Source: Zygnema cylindricum
Lineage: Eukaryota; Streptophyta; Zygnematophyceae; Zygnematales; Zygnemataceae
NCBI GenBank assembly: GCA_037447655.1
Contig: JBBHKE010002128.1
Coordinates: 35,810-99,809 of the forward strand
DNA: 64,000 bases
Direction: 5' to 3'
Below are positions 61,616-64,000 of the stretch, piece after piece. Numbering within the stretch: the stretch's first letter is position 1; each line of letters starts with the position of its first letter. The notes below the pieces were generated by a model, which had not been told where the DNA came from, did no database searches, and saw nothing but the letters and a program-made list of their open reading frames with translations. The translations under genes and the position numbers were made by a program.

Positions 61616-63260
61616 CTACTTCTGGAAGAAAGCATCCAAGCTCTGGAAGACGGTCTTGTGCCATGGGTCAGAAAGGTGGGAAAGAAGGTTGGCAAAGGGG
61701 CCGTCGGAAGTGATGCGAGATTGAACAATGAATCCAAAGAAAGCAACCATGGCGAGACGGCCTGCATAAGACATTTTGATCCATGAGTCTTTGAAGTATA
61801 GTAGAGCCAGACAGCAGAGCAGGCGGTATAAAATAGTATAAAATTATGGAACTGATTAATTGTATTGGTCTGTGTAAGAAGCAAGAAATAATAACTGCAG
61901 ATGGAAAAAAATGATACCAAGTTCTGAAACCATACCGTTAGCAATCTCCTTCTCCTTGGCTTCCAGAGATGGGGAGAAGTTGAGGGGGTTGAAGATACCG
62001 CCGGGGTATCCAACCTCACCTGGTAACCAATAGAAAAATAGCAATTAATAGCTTAGAATGTAATTCCAAAATATCGTGTAAAGAAAAGTTTCACTGGAAA
62101 ATGCCAAAAAAAACAAAGCATTAAAAACGCTAGACAAATAAAAGTCAGATCAATAATGAGAAAAGAAAGACATTAAAAAGATAGCATACCAGGAGGCAAC
62201 TTGTTGCCCTTGAAGATAGGGTCCTCGCTGACGGATCCGGGGTATTTGATATCTTGCCATCTCCTCACTTCGACGTAGTGGAAAAGAAGGAACTCAATAA
62301 CAAACAATGTGGAGGCAGGGGCGAAGTATTCGACCTTGCCGGCATCGTACCAGAGAGGAACATTGATGATTCCGGCCTTGGTAAGGACCTCAGGAATCAA
62401 GATTCCTGCTACTCCAAGCATAGCCCAGCGTCCGTTCTGGAGCTCAGCCTGGACGTACCACTTCAAGTTCTCGGGATCCTCTCCAAGTCCAAGGGGATCA
62501 AATCCATTGTCTCCTGCCAGGCTGCAAGCGACATTTCACAAGTTCATGTAAGTTAGATAACAATTTGACAACAAACTCATCTGAGTCAGGTAACGAATTT
62601 TCATGAAATAAGTTAAATGTTAGAATAAACGGCGCTTGTTTAAAATCCGTAGATACAGGCAACTGAATTCCAAGCTCGCATTCACCCAGCAAGTATAATG
62701 TAAATTTTGAATGTATGCACTTATCAGTATATACATTAGAAAAACGAATAGCCGGCAAAAGTGCAGCTGAAACTTATACACTGATCATTGTTTCCAGCCG
62801 TGAAGCAATAGACCGGAATGCCGCCTTCCGTGAACACCATTAATTCCACAACCTTACATAACGGACTAAAGCCAAATGCTGATACCGAGGTGACACCTCA
62901 ATGCAGAAATACGACAGCGTCATCCATTCGCAATCATCCGCAGGCTAATTGGTAAAACAAATTCAGCAGCAGTCAACTCTTACTTTACCACAGAATCTAC
63001 TCGAAAACAGACTACACGAGCTAACCATTAACCTGATGAAGAAAGACAAGAAATGCTAACCTGCCGTCCAAGTAGGCAGGCGAGGAGAGACCGGGAAGCC
63101 ATTCTCCCTTAGCTGCCTCAACTTTAAGGCCCTGAAGACGAGGAGCTGCGGCTGGGACAGCGACGGCTCTGTTAAGACGGCTGGAGTTAACTCCAAGGAA
63201 GCCTGAGCGGGCAACTGCCGGGGAAGAGAGGCTGGCAGCCTGCATTGCTACGGCAGCCAT
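61616..63260 (-). CDS. LHCA4: Photosystem I light-harvesting chlorophyll a/b protein, LHCA4-like
   Basis: Four exons on the minus strand: 63,260-63,061, 62,521-62,190, 62,019-61,936 and 61,761-61,616, giving 253 aa. The first 50 or so residues are Ala/Ser/Val-rich, like a chloroplast transit peptide. Three LHC membrane helices follow: helix 1 with E93, N96 and R98 in [11 protein letters not shown], helix 2 (about 136-157, [18 protein letters not shown]) and helix 3 with E202, N205 and R207 in [39 protein letters not shown] and SDPWHKT are LHCA4-like. The mature protein would bind chlorophyll and carotenoid as part of the PSI antenna in thylakoids. Asn96 occupies the chlorophyll 603 ligand position. 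Introns (539, 170, 174 bp) are GT-AG. Paralogue assignment is by motif memory only. Confidence 0.95.
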
Positions 63261-64000
63261 GGCTTCCTGCTATTTGCTTGTTTGTTTACGCTTACAGGAA
63301 TTTGATTGCAAGACGCTAAGTTACAAGCAAGATTCAGCAGCAGGAGATATATTGAAAATTAAATGGCGATGGTAACATACATTCGAAAAGCGTCAACTTA
63401 CAAGGGATTACAGGATGATGTTAGATGAGTTGATGGAGTGATGATGCGGTTGCTACTGGCGGTGAGGCAAATGGATATCAGATGATGTTGTAGATGTCAA
63501 AGTGATGTCATTATTGCGAACATAATAGTGGTGAGTATCACACGTGATGTGCGGTCGCGAAAATGTGGACAGCTGCAGTGATGTTCACGGGAGATTAGGT
63601 GATGTATATTGTTGGAGGAGAGGCGAGAGAGTGATGTAGACGTGGGCGATTCGGTGATGCTAGGGGTGCGCCGAGTGATCCGCGACAGCCAATAGGCGAT
63701 CAGCCAGCTGCGGGAGGCCATCCGGAGGGAAACGCTATGGTTGGGTCTGAGATCTGCCAGCCTATCTGAATGGTTCGGGTTTAGAAAAAGGGAGTCGGAT
63801 TTGTTACAGTAACTGTCCGCCGTTCCGTATCAAAAAACGGAACAAACCGACAAACAATATGTTCTATGAGGTTCGCGCGTATTCACGAACAAGTATCTAC
63901 GCAGTAACTGTTTTGAAAGCGTGGAAATGGACGGCCAGGATGCAAAGTTAGAAAGGTAGGATCTGCAGAATCTACACTGACCAATAGTTTTATGCGAGGG
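63261..64000. other. Presumed LHCA promoter and 5' UTR
   Basis: Apart from the G-box no gene is supported. A 74-aa minus-strand ORF (63,721-63,497) lies upstream of the LHCA ATG and is not treated as coding. TGATG words are frequent at 63,415-63,665. Confidence 0.4.
63541..63546 (-). promoter_or_regulatory. G-box (CACGTG) upstream of the LHCA start
   Basis: A perfect CACGTG in a larger palindrome (ATCACACGTGAT, about 63,538-63,549) lies about 280 bp upstream of the LHCA ATG. G-boxes bind bZIP and bHLH factors and are common in light-regulated photosynthesis promoters. Function here is inferred from position only. Confidence 0.5.

Noticed and set aside
63497-63721. 74-aa minus-strand ORF upstream of the LHCA start as a separate gene or leader exon
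   Set aside because: It is not in frame with a sensible splice to LHCA exon 1 and has no recognised domain; the LHCA transit peptide already begins at 63,260.

Overview
The window looks like plant nuclear DNA, most likely from a streptophyte (a seedless land plant or a streptophyte alga; the species cannot be fixed from sequence alone). Three host genes support this: a two-LIM actin-bundling-type protein with the plant WLIM cysteine/histidine spacing (46.7-49.5 kb), an RHL1-type protein of the plant topoisomerase VI complex (53.6-59.0 kb), and a nuclear-encoded LHCA4-like photosystem I antenna protein (61.6-63.3 kb, minus strand). All three have several GT-AG introns of about 170 to 1,380 bp. 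The intron chains given here keep frame from ATG to stop and restore the family motifs.

The left 35 kb is a repeat graveyard. It opens with a decayed Ty1/copia element on the plus strand (1-4.4 kb). Two large polypyrimidine minisatellites follow (4.4-5.4 and 8.1-11.7 kb), with small TIR elements between them. From 11.7 to 35.2 kb lie minus-strand copia elements. Those from 14.4 kb on form a chain in which neighbouring elements share or exchange LTRs: Copia-4 with a chimeric pol, Copia-5 lacking RT-RNase H, Copia-6 with mismatched LTR types, and Copia-7, the only one with two matching LTRs. All have stops, frameshifts or altered catalytic residues. A 20-bp CG-rich minisatellite (12.9-13.2 kb) and a Mutator-like long-TIR element (27.8-28.6 kb) are embedded in or between them.

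From 35.2 to 46.3 kb there are no recognisable genes. The region holds many small DNA transposons: a long hairpin (35.2-35.6 kb), a hAT-type MITE with a perfect 8-bp target duplication (37.4 kb), at least four copies of a TA-flanked MITE family (38.1, 38.8, 43.3, 44.3 kb, with a fifth at 6.1 kb), a larger TIR element (39.0-40.1 kb), a PIF/Harbinger-like element (45.3-46.3 kb), and a tandemly repeated unit carrying Helitron-like 3' ends (42.5-45.2 kb). Two of the MITEs sit at different positions in two copies of that unit, so each copy shows the empty site of the other.

The right 17 kb is the gene-bearing part. WLIM and RHL1 are on the plus strand; the LHCA gene is convergent with RHL1. No operon-like or pathway linkage between the three genes is evident. 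Points of interest are a candidate poison exon in WLIM intron 2, a telomere-motif-rich leader and two PIP-box-like motifs in RHL1, and a stop-free polypyrimidine RHL1 intron. Three 10-N gaps (5,429, 27,111 and 42,403) mark scaffold joins, so repeat structure next to them needs caution.
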